Shown: positions 43,172 through 54,614 of the stretch, one piece after another | How positions within the stretch are numbered: the first letter of the stretch is position 1 | How the letters are laid out: each line of letters starts with the position of its first letter | Source of the DNA: Hyphomicrobiales bacterium | GTDB lineage: Bacteria > Pseudomonadota > Alphaproteobacteria > Rhizobiales > Rhizobiaceae | DNA: 64,000 nucleotides | Assembly (NCBI GenBank): GCA_021775415.1 | Contig: JAJFHV010000017.1 | Location: 62,001-126,000 of the forward strand | Reading direction: 5' to 3' | Position numbers and translations under genes: made by a program | The notes under the pieces: generated by a model | The model's input: only the letters and a program-made list of their open reading frames with translations | What the model was told of the DNA's origin: nothing | The model's database searches: none

Positions 43172-44477
43172 AACGCAATGCCTCTACGGGATCGAGGCGA
43201 GCTGCCCGCCAAGCGGGGAATAGGGTTGCAAGAAATGACAAGGCCAAAGACATCACAACAATTGCGATGGTTTCATTCACATCCATTTTTGCGGGCAATT
43301 GAGAAAGAAAATACAGCGTCGGGTCGAAAATAGTTGTTCCAGTCAGGGAAGACAGGAACACCCGGATATTTTCAACATTCAAACAGAGCAGAACCCCGAG
43401 GCAAACACCTGCCAAGGTTCCAACCACACCAATTGCTGCACCGGTCATGAAAAATATGCGCATGATTGCGCCCTGGGTAGCGCCCATGGTTCTCAGTATT
43501 GCAATGTCCCTGCCCTTGTCTTTCACCAGCATGAACAGCCCGGAGATGATATTCAACGCAGCCACGAGAATGATCAGTGTGAGGATCAAGAACATCACAT
43601 TCCGTTCGACTTTTAGTGCATTAAAAAAGGTTACGTTTCGCTGCGTCCAGTCAGTCAAAAACAAGGGTCGCTGCGCTGCGACTTCAATCGGCTTTCGTAA
43701 TTCATTCACACCGTCCGGATCTTCAACGTAGATTTCCAGCACATCTACCCGCCTCTCGGCATTGAAGTACAATTGGGATTCCGCCATCGGCATGAAGATG
43801 AAGCTTGCATCATATTCCGACATGCCAATCTCAAACAGTGCAACAATCGGATAGGCCTTGACCCGTGGCGCCGTGCCAAAAGCAGTTACATCCCCTTCCG
43901 GCGAAATCAGGGTGATGTCATCTCCCATCCTAAGTCCAAGGCTGTTTGCAAGCCGTATCCCGACTGCCACTCCCTCGCCACTGGAAAACCCATCCAGTGT
44001 GCCCTTTTTAATGTTTTGGGCTATGGCATCAATTTTTCGCAAATCCTCCTCACGAATGCCGCGCACCAATGCACCATTGCCGCCAATTCCGCTCGAGACC
44101 AGGACCTGCCCCTCGATCAGCGGGATTGCATAACGAACACCCTCAACCCCGTTAATTCGGCGTGAGAGCTCTTCATAATCGCTGAAATCTCCATCTACCG
44201 GGTTGACGATCAAATGTCCGTTGAAACCAAGGATTCTGTCCAGCAACTCAGCTCGAAAACCGTTCATTACCGCCATCACAACAATCAAGGTTGCCACGCC
44301 AAGCATGATGCCCGCAAACGAGAAACCAGCGATGATTGAGATGAATGTGTCCTTGCGCCGTGCCCTCAAATAGCGGCCGGACAGCATGCGTTCAAAGGCA
44401 GAAAAAGCACCAGCGCCGCCGCCATCTGCAGTATTCAGCGCCGCCTCACTCACTGGTAAACCTGTTGATTGCAGCAT
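43164..44477 (-). CDS. lolC: Lipoprotein-releasing system transmembrane protein LolC/LolE family
   Basis: Permease of the Lol transporter. About 437 residues with the FtsX-like topology: one membrane helix after the conserved [20 protein letters not shown] and [20 protein letters not shown], a periplasmic MacB-PCD domain to about residue 280, then three helices ([20 protein letters not shown], then the [18 protein letters not shown] region) and a C-terminal [12 protein letters not shown]. Alphaproteobacteria use one such protein in place of LolC and LolE. The start is uncertain: I give the ATG at 44477, while one at 44504 is also open; both overlap the proS 3' end. Confidence 0.94.
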   Translation of the reverse strand: MLQSTGLPVSEAALNTADGGGAGAFSAFERMLSGRYLRARRKDTFISIIAGFSFAGIMLGVATLIVVMAVMNGFRAELLDRILGFNGHLIVNPVDGDFSDYEELSRRINGVEGVRYAIPLIEGQVLVSSGIGGNGALVRGIREEDLRKIDAIAQNIKKGTLDGFSSGEGVAVGIRLANSLGLRMGDDITLISPEGDVTAFGTAPRVKAYPIVALFEIGMSEYDASFIFMPMAESQLYFNAERRVDVLEIYVEDPDGVNELRKPIEVAAQRPLFLTDWTQRNVTFFNALKVERNVMFLILTLIILVAALNIISGLFMLVKDKGRDIAILRTMGATQGAIMRIFFMTGAAIGVVGTLAGVCLGVLLCLNVENIRVFLSSLTGTTIFDPTLYFLSQLPAKMDVNETIAIVVMSLALSFLATLFPAWRAARLDPVEALRYE

Positions 44478-45771
44478 CGGGCGAAAGCATTTCTCGTGTG
44501 TCATCTGCGCGGCTTTTCACCTCAACTTCGCCATTTTCAAGGCCACGCGGTCCAATGACGATTTGATAAGGCAGGCCGATCAGGTCCATGGTCGCAAATT
44601 TTGCACCTGCCCGCTGGTCTGTATCGTCATACAGCACGTCAAGGCCTGCATTAGTGAGTGCTCCATATATTTGTTCACTTGCGTTGTCGCAGTCCGGATC
44701 GCCGGGTTTCATGTTGATGATGCCCAGATCAAACGGGGAAATGGCCTTTGGCCAAATAATACCCTTGTCATCATGAGATGCTTCAACGATTGCTGCTGCC
44801 AGGCGACTTGGTCCGATACCATAGGAACCCATATGAACTGCATGTTCCTTTCCATCCGGTCCCATGACAACAGCTTTCATTGGTTCAGAATATTTCGTTC
44901 CAAAATAAAAAATGTGCCCAACCTCAATGCCCCGCTCGGAAAGGCGCGAATTTTCTGGAAGTTTTGACCACTGCGCGTCATCGTGCATTTCATCGGTTGC
45001 AGCATATGGCGTCGTCCAGTCCTTCACAATCGCGCCAATCTTTTCATCATCACCAAAATCCGTATCTTCGCCTGGAACGTCCATGCCAAGAAAGGCCTTG
45101 TCGCAGAATACTTCAGATTCACCTGTATTTGCCAGGATGATGAACTCGTGGCTTAAATCACCACCGATTGGACCGGTGTCAGCGCGCATTGGAATTGACT
45201 TCAGGCCAAGCCGCTCAAATGTTCTCAAATATGCGACAAACATGCGATTGTAGGCTGCCCGGGCTCCGGCCTCATCCAGATCAAAAGAATAGGCATCCTT
45301 CATCAGGAATTCCCGTGAACGCATGACCCCAAATCGTGGTCGAACCTCGTCGCGAAACTTCCACTGGATATGATACAGGTTGAGAGGCAAATCCTTGTAT
45401 GAGCGCACATAGGAACGGAATATATCCGTCACCATTTCCTCGTTTGTCGGGCCGAACAGCATATCACGCTCATGCCGGTCGGAGATGCGAAGCATCTCTT
45501 TGCCATAGTCATCATAGCGACCGCTTTCACGCCACAAATCAGCGGATTGTATGGTCGGCATCAGGATTTCTACTGCGCCTGCTCGGTTCTGTTCTTCCCG
45601 CACAATATCGGATATCCGGTCAAGCACTTTCAGTCCCAAAGGAAGCCATGAATAAATTCCAGCGGATTGTTGACGGATCATGCCCGCCCGTAACATCAAA
45701 CGGTGCGAAACAATTTCTGCGTCCTTGGGAGTTTCCTTCAGGATCGGGAGAAAATATTTTGAAAGGCGCAT
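44446..45771 (-). CDS. proS: Prolyl-tRNA synthetase, short form without editing insertion
   Basis: Class IIa aminoacyl-tRNA synthetase. At 441 residues it lacks the YbaK-like editing domain found in E. coli ProRS, as is normal for alphaproteobacteria. Motif 1 lies in [20 protein letters not shown], motif 2 around [20 protein letters not shown], and motif 3 near [18 protein letters not shown]. The C-terminal anticodon-binding domain includes [20 protein letters not shown]. Editing of Ala-tRNA-Pro is usually done in trans by ProXp or YbaK proteins, not seen here. It overlaps lolC downstream. Confidence 0.96.
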   Translation of the reverse strand: MRLSKYFLPILKETPKDAEIVSHRLMLRAGMIRQQSAGIYSWLPLGLKVLDRISDIVREEQNRAGAVEILMPTIQSADLWRESGRYDDYGKEMLRISDRHERDMLFGPTNEEMVTDIFRSYVRSYKDLPLNLYHIQWKFRDEVRPRFGVMRSREFLMKDAYSFDLDEAGARAAYNRMFVAYLRTFERLGLKSIPMRADTGPIGGDLSHEFIILANTGESEVFCDKAFLGMDVPGEDTDFGDDEKIGAIVKDWTTPYAATDEMHDDAQWSKLPENSRLSERGIEVGHIFYFGTKYSEPMKAVVMGPDGKEHAVHMGSYGIGPSRLAAAIVEASHDDKGIIWPKAISPFDLGIINMKPGDPDCDNASEQIYGALTNAGLDVLYDDTDQRAGAKFATMDLIGLPYQIVIGPRGLENGEVEVKSRADDTREMLSPDAAINRFTSE

Positions 45772-45975
45772 ATCACTTTTTGCCAGAATCGATTGCTCTT
45801 ATTGTCTTGGTATAAAGCCCGTATTGCCCAACCACACAAGTCCTGCAGCAGAACGTCCCGTAATGAAACACCATAGCCTCACATTGATCACTTTTTGCAG
45901 TTTTTACGACAAAGAGGGATTTTACAGATGACTTGCCAATCACGATGTGTTTAATTTAATTTTATATATAGAGTT

Positions 45976-46118
45976 GGGAAAACCGACCGTTAAGCGGTCT
46001 TAGTCTTGGGAGGATGTGATCCGGGCGCGATTTATTCGCAGCCGCCTTTTCTTAGGAAACGGAACTGGATCGGGACACGCAAACTAAAGGAGCAAGGCTT
46101 TAAGCCTTGCTTTTTTTT
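45976..46118 (+). ncRNA. Candidate small RNA between proS and the DUF1467 gene
   Basis: A transcript is inferred on the plus strand because a strong intrinsic terminator at 46091-46118 has no plus-strand gene in front of it; all neighbouring genes are on the minus strand. Upstream, an AT-rich block with TATATA at about 45965 could be the -10 region, placing the start near 45976. The roughly 140-base RNA would begin with a GACCG/CGGTC hairpin with a 5-base loop, then carry an unpaired GGGAGGA stretch and further GC-rich pairing. I cannot assign it to a known alphaproteobacterial sRNA family. The 5' end is a guess. Confidence 0.5.
46091..46118 (+). terminator. Intrinsic terminator on the plus strand
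   Basis: AGCAAGGC and GCCTTGCT make an 8 bp stem with a 5-base TTTAA loop, running into a stretch of eight T in total. Stem strength and T-tract are both good. On the minus strand the stem is followed by CCTTTAG, so it could also weakly end the DUF1467 transcript, but its polarity favours the plus strand. Confidence 0.85.
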
Positions 46119-46133
46119 ATCCTCCAATTGCTG

Positions 46134-46421
46134 TCAGTTTACATCCTTGAACTGAAGATGCTCAGGCAGAATGCTCGGGATATCCTCAAGGGAATATCCA
46201 AGGGTACCGGTAACAAACCAGTACGTCGCAAATACCACTCCAGCCAGCAGGGAATTCAACACAAGTTTAAGGCCAAATCGCGGATTTACCGGAGCCGCAG
46301 GTTCGGTTCCCGGATCAATCTCTCCAGCTTCGGCTTGCGATTTGTTTCCATGGGGCAGCACGACGAAAAGCGTTACCCACCAGATAACGAAATAAATCGC
46401 AAAGCCTGAAAAAAAAGTCAC
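46134..46421 (-). CDS. DUF1467 family small membrane protein
   Basis: A 95-residue inner-membrane protein with two predicted helices: residues 5-24 (GFAIYFVIWWVTLFVVLP) and about 55-75 (LVLNSLLAGVVFATYWFV). A conserved HGNKSQAEAGEIDPGTEPAAP loop lies between them, and the C terminus is short and polar. This is the DUF1467 family, restricted mostly to alphaproteobacteria and of unknown function. It overlaps the stop of mce by one base. The strand ends here before the proS region. Confidence 0.9.
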   Translation of the reverse strand: MTFFSGFAIYFVIWWVTLFVVLPHGNKSQAEAGEIDPGTEPAAPVNPRFGLKLVLNSLLAGVVFATYWFVTGTLGYSLEDIPSILPEHLQFKDVN

Positions 46422-46825
46422 TAAACTTGTTCCAGTTCAACGAGGGTGCCACAAAAATCTTTCGGGTGCAGGAACACCACCGGATTGCCATGGGCACCGG
46501 TTTTCGGATCACCATCACCCAGAACACGAGCGCCCTCCTTCAAAAGCTTATCACGCGCTGCAATAACATCCTCGACTTCGTAACAAATGTGATGAATTCC
46601 GCCAGCCGGACTGCGCTCTAGGAATGGTGCGATTGGAGAATTTTCTCCCAGCACCTCGAGCAATTCTATCTTTGTATTGGGCAATTCAACAAATACCACC
46701 GTCACTCCGTGCTCGGGCAAGGCCTGTGGCTCGCTAACTTTCGCGCCCAGCAAATTGGCATAAATTGCTAAGCCGGCTTTTAAATCCGGCACGGCGATTG
46801 CCACATGATTAAGTCGGCCAATCAT
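46421..46825 (-). CDS. mce: Methylmalonyl-CoA epimerase
   Basis: Small VOC-fold enzyme that racemises methylmalonyl-CoA, linking propionyl-CoA breakdown to succinyl-CoA. At 134 residues it shows RLNHVAIAVPDLKAGLAIYA with the first metal His, a second metal site in GGIHHICYEVEDV, the PLPEHGV-type segment QALPEHGVTVVFVEL, and the C-terminal VFLHPKDFCGTLVELEQ with the Glu ligand. In Hyphomicrobiales it follows rnj in this same position. It is 6 bp downstream of rnj. Confidence 0.95.
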   Translation of the reverse strand: MIGRLNHVAIAVPDLKAGLAIYANLLGAKVSEPQALPEHGVTVVFVELPNTKIELLEVLGENSPIAPFLERSPAGGIHHICYEVEDVIAARDKLLKEGARVLGDGDPKTGAHGNPVVFLHPKDFCGTLVELEQV

Positions 46826-46831
46826 CTGCTA

Positions 46832-48502
46832 TCAAACCTTTGCAACAAACACGGTTGTAACCGGTTTCTTGCCCCACAGATTTCGTGCCTCTGCCCGAAC
46901 CGCCCGACGAACTGCCTCGCGCACCAAGTCTTCATCTTTTCGTCGTTTCTTTGGAATGCTGGTGACTGCACCGGCAGCAGCCTCAAACAACAAATCCTCC
47001 ATGAATTCCCCACTCTCGATCACATCTGGCAAACCGTATGCCGCAATATCGATATCGTCGGCAAGATCACCGTGCTTGTTGATTACGACCGACACAGCCA
47101 CATGGCCGACATGGGCAAGCTTGCGACGGTTTCCAACCCCAATGGCTGCTTCGTCCGCAATTATATTGCCATCCTTGTAAATACGACCAAACGGCACTTG
47201 ATCCAAAATTTCTGCCGGACCTGGTGCCAACCGCAACAAATCTCCGTTGCGAACCGGAGCAACCTGGGGAATTCCCGAGGCACCGGCAAGTTGTGCGTGC
47301 GCGCTCAAGTGAACTGCCTCACCATGTACGGGTACGCAGATTTCGGGCCTCGTCCATTTATACATCGTCTCAAGCTCATTGCGACGAGGGTGACCGGAAA
47401 CATGAACGAGGGCATCATGATCTTGAATGATATCGATGCCCATTTCACTCAGTAGATTTTTGGTCTCGATAATTGGTTTTTCGTTACCAGGGATAATCCG
47501 GGAGGAATAAATTACCGTGTCACCCGGTGCCAAATCAACATTGCGATGTTCCTGGCGGGCTATCTTGGCCAGCGCAGCGCGAGATTCTCCCTGACTGCCG
47601 GTCAAAATGATCACCAGGTTTTTGCGGTCAACTGTCTGAAACTCATCTTCTTCAACAAAGTCGGCAATATCATCGAACATACCGATATCGGTAGCAACAT
47701 TGACAACACGGTGTATTGAGCTGCCAAGCAACATTACCCGTCGGCCGGCTTTTTCTGCGGCTTGCGCAATTGAGCGAATTCGCCCAACATTTGATGAGAA
47801 AGTGGTAATGGCCACCCTGCCCGTCGCCTTGTTGATAAGCGATGCCAGGCTATCAGAAACCTCCCGCTCGGAAGGAGATACACCGCCCCGCATGGCATTG
47901 GTGGAATCGCAAATAAGTGCCAGAACGCCCTCATCGCCAAGTCGCTGGAATGTAGCACCATCTGTGTTGTGTCCAAGCGTTGGCTCGGCGTCCAACTTCC
48001 AGTCGCCGGTATGGATAATCCGTCCAAGCGGTGTCTTGATTGCAAGTGACATCGGTTCTGGAATGGAATGGGTGACATACACCGGTTCAATCTCGAACGG
48101 GCCAATTTTCAGGGTGCTACCCGGCCCAAATCGCTTAATCGGAATTTTTGGTGCGTCGCGCTCATAGGCTGTTTTTGCTTCCAGCATTCCGGAAGCAAAA
48201 GCGCTACAATAAACCGGCTTGTTCAACCTTGGCCACAAACTAAGCAGAGCACCATAGTGGTCTTCGTGGGCATGGGTAATCAAAATCGCAAGCAAATCAT
48301 CACCCAAATCCATTGCGTAACGAATATCGGGGAGCACCAGATCTACACCCGGCATGTCGGGGCCTGGAAAGGTTACCCCGCAATCAACCATGATCCATTT
48401 GCGTTTATCCGGATTACCGAAGCCGTAGAGTGCAAGGTTCATCCCGATTTCGCCAACCCCACCCAAGGGTACAAATACGAAATCCTCTTTAATTTTTGCC
48501 AT
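46832..48502 (-). CDS. rnj: Ribonuclease J
   Basis: Metallo-beta-lactamase/beta-CASP ribonuclease with 5'-exo and endo activity, used for rRNA maturation and mRNA turnover in alphaproteobacteria. From the ATG at 48502 it is 556 residues. The metal-binding motif is LITHAHEDHYGALLSLWPRL, with further ligands in THSIPEPM and HTGDWKLD. The beta-CASP domain has VAITTFSSNVGRI and VIILTGSQGE, and the last motif is VHVSGHPRR. The frame remains open 84 bases upstream inside birA, but the conserved start is here. It overlaps the 3' end of birA by 14 bases. Confidence 0.96.
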   Translation of the reverse strand: MAKIKEDFVFVPLGGVGEIGMNLALYGFGNPDKRKWIMVDCGVTFPGPDMPGVDLVLPDIRYAMDLGDDLLAILITHAHEDHYGALLSLWPRLNKPVYCSAFASGMLEAKTAYERDAPKIPIKRFGPGSTLKIGPFEIEPVYVTHSIPEPMSLAIKTPLGRIIHTGDWKLDAEPTLGHNTDGATFQRLGDEGVLALICDSTNAMRGGVSPSEREVSDSLASLINKATGRVAITTFSSNVGRIRSIAQAAEKAGRRVMLLGSSIHRVVNVATDIGMFDDIADFVEEDEFQTVDRKNLVIILTGSQGESRAALAKIARQEHRNVDLAPGDTVIYSSRIIPGNEKPIIETKNLLSEMGIDIIQDHDALVHVSGHPRRNELETMYKWTRPEICVPVHGEAVHLSAHAQLAGASGIPQVAPVRNGDLLRLAPGPAEILDQVPFGRIYKDGNIIADEAAIGVGNRRKLAHVGHVAVSVVINKHGDLADDIDIAAYGLPDVIESGEFMEDLLFEAAAGAVTSIPKKRRKDEDLVREAVRRAVRAEARNLWGKKPVTTVFVAKV

Positions 48503-49304
48503 ATCCGGCCCGATCGATTTTGTTGCTTGTTTCGAAGAAGACATCGGCCACGGAAATGCGATCCAATTCACCATTCTGTTTTTCAAGTAGCATGTAACCT
48601 GCTTCGTCTATCGTTGTAAAAATTCCAGTTGTATCTTCGCGACCAGGTATTTTCACCGTGATTAATTGTCCGATGCCTGCTGCAAAGTGCAACCATTGCT
48701 GGCGAATTGTCGTGAAGTTTTTGCCGGCGTCCCAAACCAGCAGCATTTCAGCCATTTGACGTGCAAGCAAATCAAACACTTTTGATGCACTTGTTTCAAT
48801 TCCCTCATCGGCCAGATTTGTTGCTGGATAGTTCGCTGTTTCAGGATGATTTTGACAATTAATGCCAAAACCAACGACGAGTACCGTCCCGGTTATGCCG
48901 GAAATGCTTTCCAGGAGAATACCTCCGCATTTTTTGCGATTAATCAGGACATCGTTTGGCCATTTGAGTTCAAGTGCTGGAGTGTTTGCTGTGTCTTCTG
49001 CAGCGGCCTGAATTGCAGTGAGCGCAGAAAGTGCTGCAACAAATGTCAAACTACCCAGATGCTGTTTTTCACAAGGATTGCGAAGCATCAATGAAGCAAA
49101 GAGATTGCCGGTAATGCTCTCCCAGTTACGGCCTCGACTGCCCTTGCCTGCGGTCTGTTGCTTTGTAGTAATCCACAACCGATCCAATTCACCATCGTTT
49201 GCAAGTGACAGACACTCTGCATTGGTTGAACCACATACTTCCAACGGCAAATGCCTAAAGTCCGATGCGGGACCCTTTAGAAATCTAAGGCCAGGGTTCG
49301 TCAA
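48489..49304 (-). CDS. birA: Biotin--[acetyl-CoA-carboxylase] ligase
   Basis: Attaches biotin to the carboxyl carrier protein of biotin-dependent carboxylases. At 271 residues it is the monofunctional type without the N-terminal DNA-binding domain of E. coli BirA. Motifs are [14 protein letters not shown], the biotinyl-AMP loop [33 protein letters not shown] and [12 protein letters not shown]; the C-terminal small domain begins near [20 protein letters not shown]. Its ATG overlaps the nuoN stop by four bases, a conserved nuoN-birA-rnj coupling in this order. Confidence 0.95.
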   Translation of the reverse strand: MTNPGLRFLKGPASDFRHLPLEVCGSTNAECLSLANDGELDRLWITTKQQTAGKGSRGRNWESITGNLFASLMLRNPCEKQHLGSLTFVAALSALTAIQAAAEDTANTPALELKWPNDVLINRKKCGGILLESISGITGTVLVVGFGINCQNHPETANYPATNLADEGIETSASKVFDLLARQMAEMLLVWDAGKNFTTIRQQWLHFAAGIGQLITVKIPGREDTTGIFTTIDEAGYMLLEKQNGELDRISVADVFFETSNKIDRAGYGKN

Positions 49305-50752
49305 AACAGCGACGCTGCAGCCGTAGAAGTTGCGTCTGACACAAAGCCCGCAAAGAAAATATAGAAAGTTACGAACAATCCACTTGCTGTCAGAACGACC
49401 TTCAATTCCCCAGCCATTGGGACGAATTCATCGGCCGGTTCATCAAACCACATCAACTTGATGATGCGCAGATAATAATAGGCACCAACAACGCTTGCGA
49501 GCACGCCAATTATTGCCAAGGCGTACAGTCCTGCCTCAATAGCCGCGACAAAAACAAAATATTTGGCAAAGAACCCTGCAAGGGGCGGAATGCCGGCGAG
49601 CGAGAACATCAGCAGCGTGAGGAATAATGCCATGACCGGGTTGCGCTGGGACAGACCGGCAAGATCGGAGATATCTTCCACCATGCCTTCCTTGCGGCGC
49701 ATCGCGAGAATGCAGGCAAATGTACCAATCGTCATAACCATGTAGATTAGCATGTAAAGGATAACGCCATTTACGCCAGCCTGGGTTCCGGCTGCCAGCC
49801 CTACCAACGCGTATCCCATATGCCCGATCGAAGAGTATGCCATCAGCCGCTTGATGTTTTGCTGTCCAATTGCTGCAAAAGCGCCAAGCGTCATTGAGGC
49901 TATGGAAATAAATACAATGATTTGTTGCCAATCGAGAGCCACCGGTTCGAAAGCACCAATCACAACCCGAACCAACATTGCCATTGCAGCAATTTTGGGA
50001 GCGGCGGCAAAGAACGCCGTAATCGGTGTGGGTGATCCCTCATAAACATCCGGCGTCCACATATGAAACGGCACCGCAGAAATCTTGAAGGCAAAACCTG
50101 CAAGCAGGAACACCAGGCCGAATATCAGCCCTAGAGATCGACCGCTTCCTGCCATTGCTTCGGCAATTCCAACAAAATCCGTATGACCGGTAAAGCCATA
50201 AATCAATGAAGCCCCGTAGAGCAGCATCCCCGATGACAATGCACCAAGAACGAAATATTTTAGACCGGCTTCAGTTGAGCGAACCGAATCCCGGTTTATT
50301 GCAGCAAGCACATAAAGAGAAAGGGATTGTAGCTCCAACCCAAGATAAAGCGCGATCAAATCATTGGCCGAAATCATCAACATCATGCCCAGAGTGGCAA
50401 TCAGGATCAGCACAGGATACTCAAACGTCTCAAACCTTTCGCGCCGGATGTAAGTAACCGACATGACAATCGCCAAGCCTGAGCCGGTCAGCGCCAACAG
50501 CTTCATAAAGCGGGCGAAGGGATCCAGAATAAATGACCCGTTCATCGCCTCCCCACCCTCTTTCATCAGGAGCAACCATGTAAAGGCAGCAACGATGAGC
50601 GCGATTGAAAGACCGGTTACCTGAGTGGTTGACCTTGGTCCGGCAAACACACCAATCAACAACAGCACCATTGCGCCGATAGCCAACCAGAGTTCAGGAA
50701 CCAAAAGTCCCAAATTCTGTATCTCCATGACTGATTGCATTGTTTCTTTCAT
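49301..50752 (-). CDS. nuoN: NADH-quinone oxidoreductase subunit N
   Basis: Antiporter-like membrane subunit of complex I. At 483 residues with 14 predicted helices it follows the NuoL/M/N fold. The key lysine and surrounding helix appear in [21 protein letters not shown] followed by [20 protein letters not shown], and a second conserved region is [20 protein letters not shown]. Last subunit gene of the operon; it starts 9 bp after nuoM and overlaps birA. Confidence 0.97.
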   Translation of the reverse strand: MKETMQSVMEIQNLGLLVPELWLAIGAMVLLLIGVFAGPRSTTQVTGLSIALIVAAFTWLLLMKEGGEAMNGSFILDPFARFMKLLALTGSGLAIVMSVTYIRRERFETFEYPVLILIATLGMMLMISANDLIALYLGLELQSLSLYVLAAINRDSVRSTEAGLKYFVLGALSSGMLLYGASLIYGFTGHTDFVGIAEAMAGSGRSLGLIFGLVFLLAGFAFKISAVPFHMWTPDVYEGSPTPITAFFAAAPKIAAMAMLVRVVIGAFEPVALDWQQIIVFISIASMTLGAFAAIGQQNIKRLMAYSSIGHMGYALVGLAAGTQAGVNGVILYMLIYMVMTIGTFACILAMRRKEGMVEDISDLAGLSQRNPVMALFLTLLMFSLAGIPPLAGFFAKYFVFVAAIEAGLYALAIIGVLASVVGAYYYLRIIKLMWFDEPADEFVPMAGELKVVLTASGLFVTFYIFFAGFVSDATSTAAASLF

Positions 50753-50761
50753 CGGAGATCC

Positions 50762-52279
50762 CTAATTCGCCAGACTGGCTTGTGCGGTAATCTTGGCCGC
50801 TTCGATGGCTTCATGATAGTTGGAAACGAGGGCTTCCACAGAGGCGTTTGTGACATCAAACACCGGCACCGGATAGATGCCGAACAAAATGACCATAGCC
50901 ACCAATGGATATAGGATCAGCTTTTCGCGGCCAGAAAGATCGAGAATGGTTTTCAGACTTTCTTTTTCAAGAACACCGAACACAACCCGCCGATAAAGCC
51001 ATAGCGCATAAGCCGCAGAAAGAATGACGCCGGTTGTTGCAAACATTGCTACCCAGGTGTTGACCTGAAATACACCAATCAGCGTGAGGAACTCGCCTAC
51101 AAATCCGGACGTGCCCGGCAGGCCAACATTAGCGAGTGTGAATATCAGAAATACCACGGCGTATTTCGGCATTCGGTTCACCAGTCCGCCATAGGCTGCA
51201 ATCTCCCGCGTGTGCATTCGGTCGTAGACCACCCCAACACACAGAAACAGTGCGCCGGAAACCAGCCCGTGGGACAACATTTGGTAAATGCCTCCCTGAA
51301 TACCATTCATGTTTAATGCGAATATGCCCATGGTGACGTAACCCATATGCGCAACTGAGGAGTAGGCAATCAGCTTTTTGATGTCCTCCTGCATCAACGC
51401 CACCAGTGAAGTGTAGATGATTGCGATGATCGAAAGGGCAAAAACCAGATAAGTAAAATCAGCGCTCGCCAACGGGAACATCGGCACAGAAAAACGCAGG
51501 AACCCGTAACCGCCCATTTTCAACAATATGCCCGCCAGGATAACCGACCCGGCGGTTGGCGCTTCAACATGCGCATCCGGCAACCAGGTATGCACTGGCC
51601 ACATTGGCATCTTCACTGCAAAGGAGGCAAAGAATGCCAACCACAACCAGGTTTGCATTGAAGCCGGGAACGGGTGGACTAAAAGTTCTGAAATATCTGT
51701 TGTTCCGGCCTGCCAATACATCGCCATCATGGCAAGCAGCATCAACACGGAACCAATTAGCGTGTAGAGGAAAAACTTGAAACTTGCATAGACTCGACGC
51801 TTGCCACCCCAAACGCCGATGATCAGGAACATCGGGATGAGACCGGCTTCAAAGAAGACATAGAACAGCATCAGATCGAGTGCACAAAACACCCCAATCA
51901 TGAAGGTTTCAAGTATCAGGAATGCTACCATGTATTCCTTGAGGTTCTTCTGGATACTCTCCCAGCTTGCCAAAATACAAAACGGCATCAAGAACGTTGT
52001 CAGGATTACAAACAGCATGGAAATGCCGTCAACGCCCATGTGATATTCCATGAACGAACCGATCCATTTGTATTTTTCAACAAACTGGAAACCAGATATC
52101 GAATTATCGAAATTGACCCAGATGTAGAGTGAGATCAAAAACGTAAAGACCGTCGTAAACAGGGTTACATTGCGGATATTTCGAGCCGCAATGGCGCTGT
52201 CTGCCGGAATTAGCATGATGATTATCGCGCCTGCCAGCGGCAGGAATGTAATTGCGGAGAGAATTGGCCAGTCACTCAT
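50762..52279 (-). CDS. nuoM: NADH-quinone oxidoreductase subunit M
   Basis: Antiporter-like proton-pumping subunit of complex I, 505 residues. Characteristic parts are [20 protein letters not shown] with the essential Glu, [20 protein letters not shown] with the essential Lys and [20 protein letters not shown], and [20 protein letters not shown]. Its first base overlaps the end of nuoL. Confidence 0.98.
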   Translation of the reverse strand: MSDWPILSAITFLPLAGAIIIMLIPADSAIAARNIRNVTLFTTVFTFLISLYIWVNFDNSISGFQFVEKYKWIGSFMEYHMGVDGISMLFVILTTFLMPFCILASWESIQKNLKEYMVAFLILETFMIGVFCALDLMLFYVFFEAGLIPMFLIIGVWGGKRRVYASFKFFLYTLIGSVLMLLAMMAMYWQAGTTDISELLVHPFPASMQTWLWLAFFASFAVKMPMWPVHTWLPDAHVEAPTAGSVILAGILLKMGGYGFLRFSVPMFPLASADFTYLVFALSIIAIIYTSLVALMQEDIKKLIAYSSVAHMGYVTMGIFALNMNGIQGGIYQMLSHGLVSGALFLCVGVVYDRMHTREIAAYGGLVNRMPKYAVVFLIFTLANVGLPGTSGFVGEFLTLIGVFQVNTWVAMFATTGVILSAAYALWLYRRVVFGVLEKESLKTILDLSGREKLILYPLVAMVILFGIYPVPVFDVTNASVEALVSNYHEAIEAAKITAQASLAN

Positions 52280-54273
52280 CAGCCTGCTCCCCCGAACATC
52301 GACCAGGTAACGAGTGCCGCAACCCCGATGAGCATTGCAAAGGCGTAGTGGTATAGATAGCCACTCTGCAGCCGCACCACACGGTTTGTAACATCCAGTA
52401 CACGAGCTGAAACACCATCTGGACCAAATCCGTCAATTAGCCAGCCATCACCCTTCTTCCAAAGGAAGTGTCCTAGCCATTTTGCTGGACGAACGAACAG
52501 GAAGTCATAAATTTCATCGAAATACCATTTGTTGAGCAGGAAGGCATAAAGGCCAGGATGTTGCCGCGCCAACTCTTTGGGTAGGCCGGGTGAACGGATA
52601 TACATCAGCCAGGCCAATACAAACCCAAGCAGCATCATGATAGCAGGTGAAAATTTCACCAACTTTGGAACTTCGTGGAATGTCGCCAGAATATGATTAT
52701 CCTGACCAGCAAACAGCGCCTCTTTCCAAAAACCGTTGTACCAGTTTTCATGATCGCCTCCGACTTCGTGTCCGGTGAATGAACCGTAGAAGATAACGCC
52801 GGCGAACAGGGAACCCGCGGCCAGAACGTATAGGGGGATCAACATTACATTCGGTGATTCATGCACGTGGTTCATCACATCGGCAGATGCCCGTGGCTTT
52901 CCATGGAAGGTCATGAAAATCAGCCGCCAGGAATAAAAACTAGTAAACAATGCGGCGACCACAAGCATGGTGAATGCGTAACCGGAAAACGCGTTGTGTC
53001 CAGCGTATACGCTTTCGATAATCGCGTCCTTTGAGAAGAAACCCGCCGTACCAATCAACGTCCCGGGGATACCCACACCTGTAAGCGCTACCGTCCCGAT
53101 TATCATCATCCAGTAGGTCTTTGGAATATGCGTGCGCAATCCACCCATGCGTCGCATGTCCTGTTCATCGGACACTGCATGAATAACTGACCCGGAACCC
53201 AGGAACAAAAGCGCCTTAAAGAAAGCGTGGGTAAATAGATGGAAGATCGCTGCACCGTATGCCCCGACACCCAAGGCTGCAAACATGTAACCGAGCTGCG
53301 AACAGGTGGAATAGGCGATAACGCGCTTGATATCGTTTTGAACCAGACCAACGGTTGCTGCAAAGAATGCGGTAGTAGCGCCAACAAGTGTCACAATTGT
53401 CAGCGCGGTGTGAGAATATTCAAACAGCGGTGACATGCGCGCCACGAGAAACACACCGGCCGTCACCATGGTCGCTGCATGGATGAGTGCGGACACAGGC
53501 GTTGGGCCTTCCATCGCATCCGGTAGCCAAGTGTGCAGCAAAAATTGCGCTGACTTACCCATCGCACCCATAAACAACAACACACAGATGACCGTTAATG
53601 CAGCATCGGCTTCAAGCTTGTAGCCGAGAAATTCAAGCACCGGTCCCTTAGTTGCCGCGACCCCTTCGACGTTTGCAAAGACCGTGGAGAGTTCAATCGT
53701 TCCGAACATTACGAACACGCCAAAGATGCCGAGTGCAAATCCAAAGTCACCGATCCGGTTGACGACAAACGCCTTGATTGCAGCAGCGTTGGCGGCGGGC
53801 TTCTTGAACCAGAATCCGATCAGCAGGTATGATGCCAGCCCAACCCCTTCCCAGCCGAAAAACATCTGGAGGAGGTTGTCGGATGTTACCAGCATCAACA
53901 TGGCGAAGGTGAACAGCGACAAATAGGCAAAGAACCGTGGTCGGTGCGGATCGTGGTGCATATAGCCGATGGAGTACATATGCACGAGTGACGAGACTGT
54001 ATTCACAACGACCAGCATCACTACGGTCAAAGTATCAATCCGGAACGCCCAATTGACGTTGAGATTACCCGAGTTGACCCAGCGCATAACCTCAATGGTT
54101 TGTGGGGCACTATCAGAAAACGCGAAGCTGAAAAACGCGACCCAGGAAAGGATTGCGGAAATTATCAGGAATCCAGTTGTAATATACTCGCAGCCCTTGA
54201 CCCCAAGCGAGCGGGCAAACAGGCCAGCCAGGATAAAGCCGATGAGCGGGAGAAATACGATGGCGTGATACAT
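52279..54273 (-). CDS. nuoL: NADH-quinone oxidoreductase subunit L
   Basis: Distal antiporter-like subunit of the membrane arm, 664 residues with about 16 helices and the long lateral amphipathic helix at the C-terminal side. Typical motifs are [78 protein letters not shown] and [19 protein letters not shown] (here with an FTHAFFK start). It follows nuoK after 7 bp. Confidence 0.98.
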   Translation of the reverse strand: MYHAIVFLPLIGFILAGLFARSLGVKGCEYITTGFLIISAILSWVAFFSFAFSDSAPQTIEVMRWVNSGNLNVNWAFRIDTLTVVMLVVVNTVSSLVHMYSIGYMHHDPHRPRFFAYLSLFTFAMLMLVTSDNLLQMFFGWEGVGLASYLLIGFWFKKPAANAAAIKAFVVNRIGDFGFALGIFGVFVMFGTIELSTVFANVEGVAATKGPVLEFLGYKLEADAALTVICVLLFMGAMGKSAQFLLHTWLPDAMEGPTPVSALIHAATMVTAGVFLVARMSPLFEYSHTALTIVTLVGATTAFFAATVGLVQNDIKRVIAYSTCSQLGYMFAALGVGAYGAAIFHLFTHAFFKALLFLGSGSVIHAVSDEQDMRRMGGLRTHIPKTYWMMIIGTVALTGVGIPGTLIGTAGFFSKDAIIESVYAGHNAFSGYAFTMLVVAALFTSFYSWRLIFMTFHGKPRASADVMNHVHESPNVMLIPLYVLAAGSLFAGVIFYGSFTGHEVGGDHENWYNGFWKEALFAGQDNHILATFHEVPKLVKFSPAIMMLLGFVLAWLMYIRSPGLPKELARQHPGLYAFLLNKWYFDEIYDFLFVRPAKWLGHFLWKKGDGWLIDGFGPDGVSARVLDVTNRVVRLQSGYLYHYAFAMLIGVAALVTWSMFGGAG

Positions 54274-54280
54274 CTTGCCG

Positions 54281-54589
54281 CTAGCCCTTCATCACATTGA
54301 CATCTTCAACCGCGATTGATCCGCGGTTGCGATAGAACGCCACGAGAATGGCAAGGCCGATGGCAGCTTCCGCTGCAGCTACGGTGAGAACAAACAAGGC
54401 AAAGACCTGCCCCATCAAGTCACCCAAATGCTGGGAGAACGCTACGAAGTTAAGGTTTACTGCAAGCAGGAGCAGTTCAATCGACATCAAGATTATGATG
54501 ACATTTTTCCGGTTGAGAAAAATGCCGATCATCCCGATGGTGAACAGGATAGCACTGACTGATAAATAGTGGGAAAGTCCGATTTCCAT
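54281..54589 (-). CDS. nuoK: NADH-quinone oxidoreductase subunit K
   Basis: Small membrane subunit of complex I, 102 residues with three helices. The two conserved membrane glutamates needed for proton transfer lie in [15 protein letters not shown] and [17 protein letters not shown]. The order J-K-L is intact with short gaps (25 and 7 bp). Confidence 0.98.
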   Translation of the reverse strand: MEIGLSHYLSVSAILFTIGMIGIFLNRKNVIIILMSIELLLLAVNLNFVAFSQHLGDLMGQVFALFVLTVAAAEAAIGLAILVAFYRNRGSIAVEDVNVMKG

Positions 54590-54614
54590 GTTTGCCTTGT
54601 TCTACTTCGCCGGA

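Larger units (their letters stand above)
45772..46133. other. 362 bp intergenic region between proS and the DUF1467 gene
   Basis: No protein gene is evident. It holds the proS promoter (minus strand, not resolved), a very AT-rich segment at about 45945-45970, and the candidate plus-strand small RNA with its terminator, both annotated separately. A GTG-led frame of 23 codons, rich in Arg, lies inside the RNA, but its ribosome binding site is too close to the start codon. Confidence 0.6.

Noticed and set aside
46013-46084. A GTG-started 23-codon Arg-rich ORF inside the candidate small RNA.
   Set aside because: The GGGAGG sequence is only two bases from the GTG, too close for normal initiation, and the length is within chance expectation.
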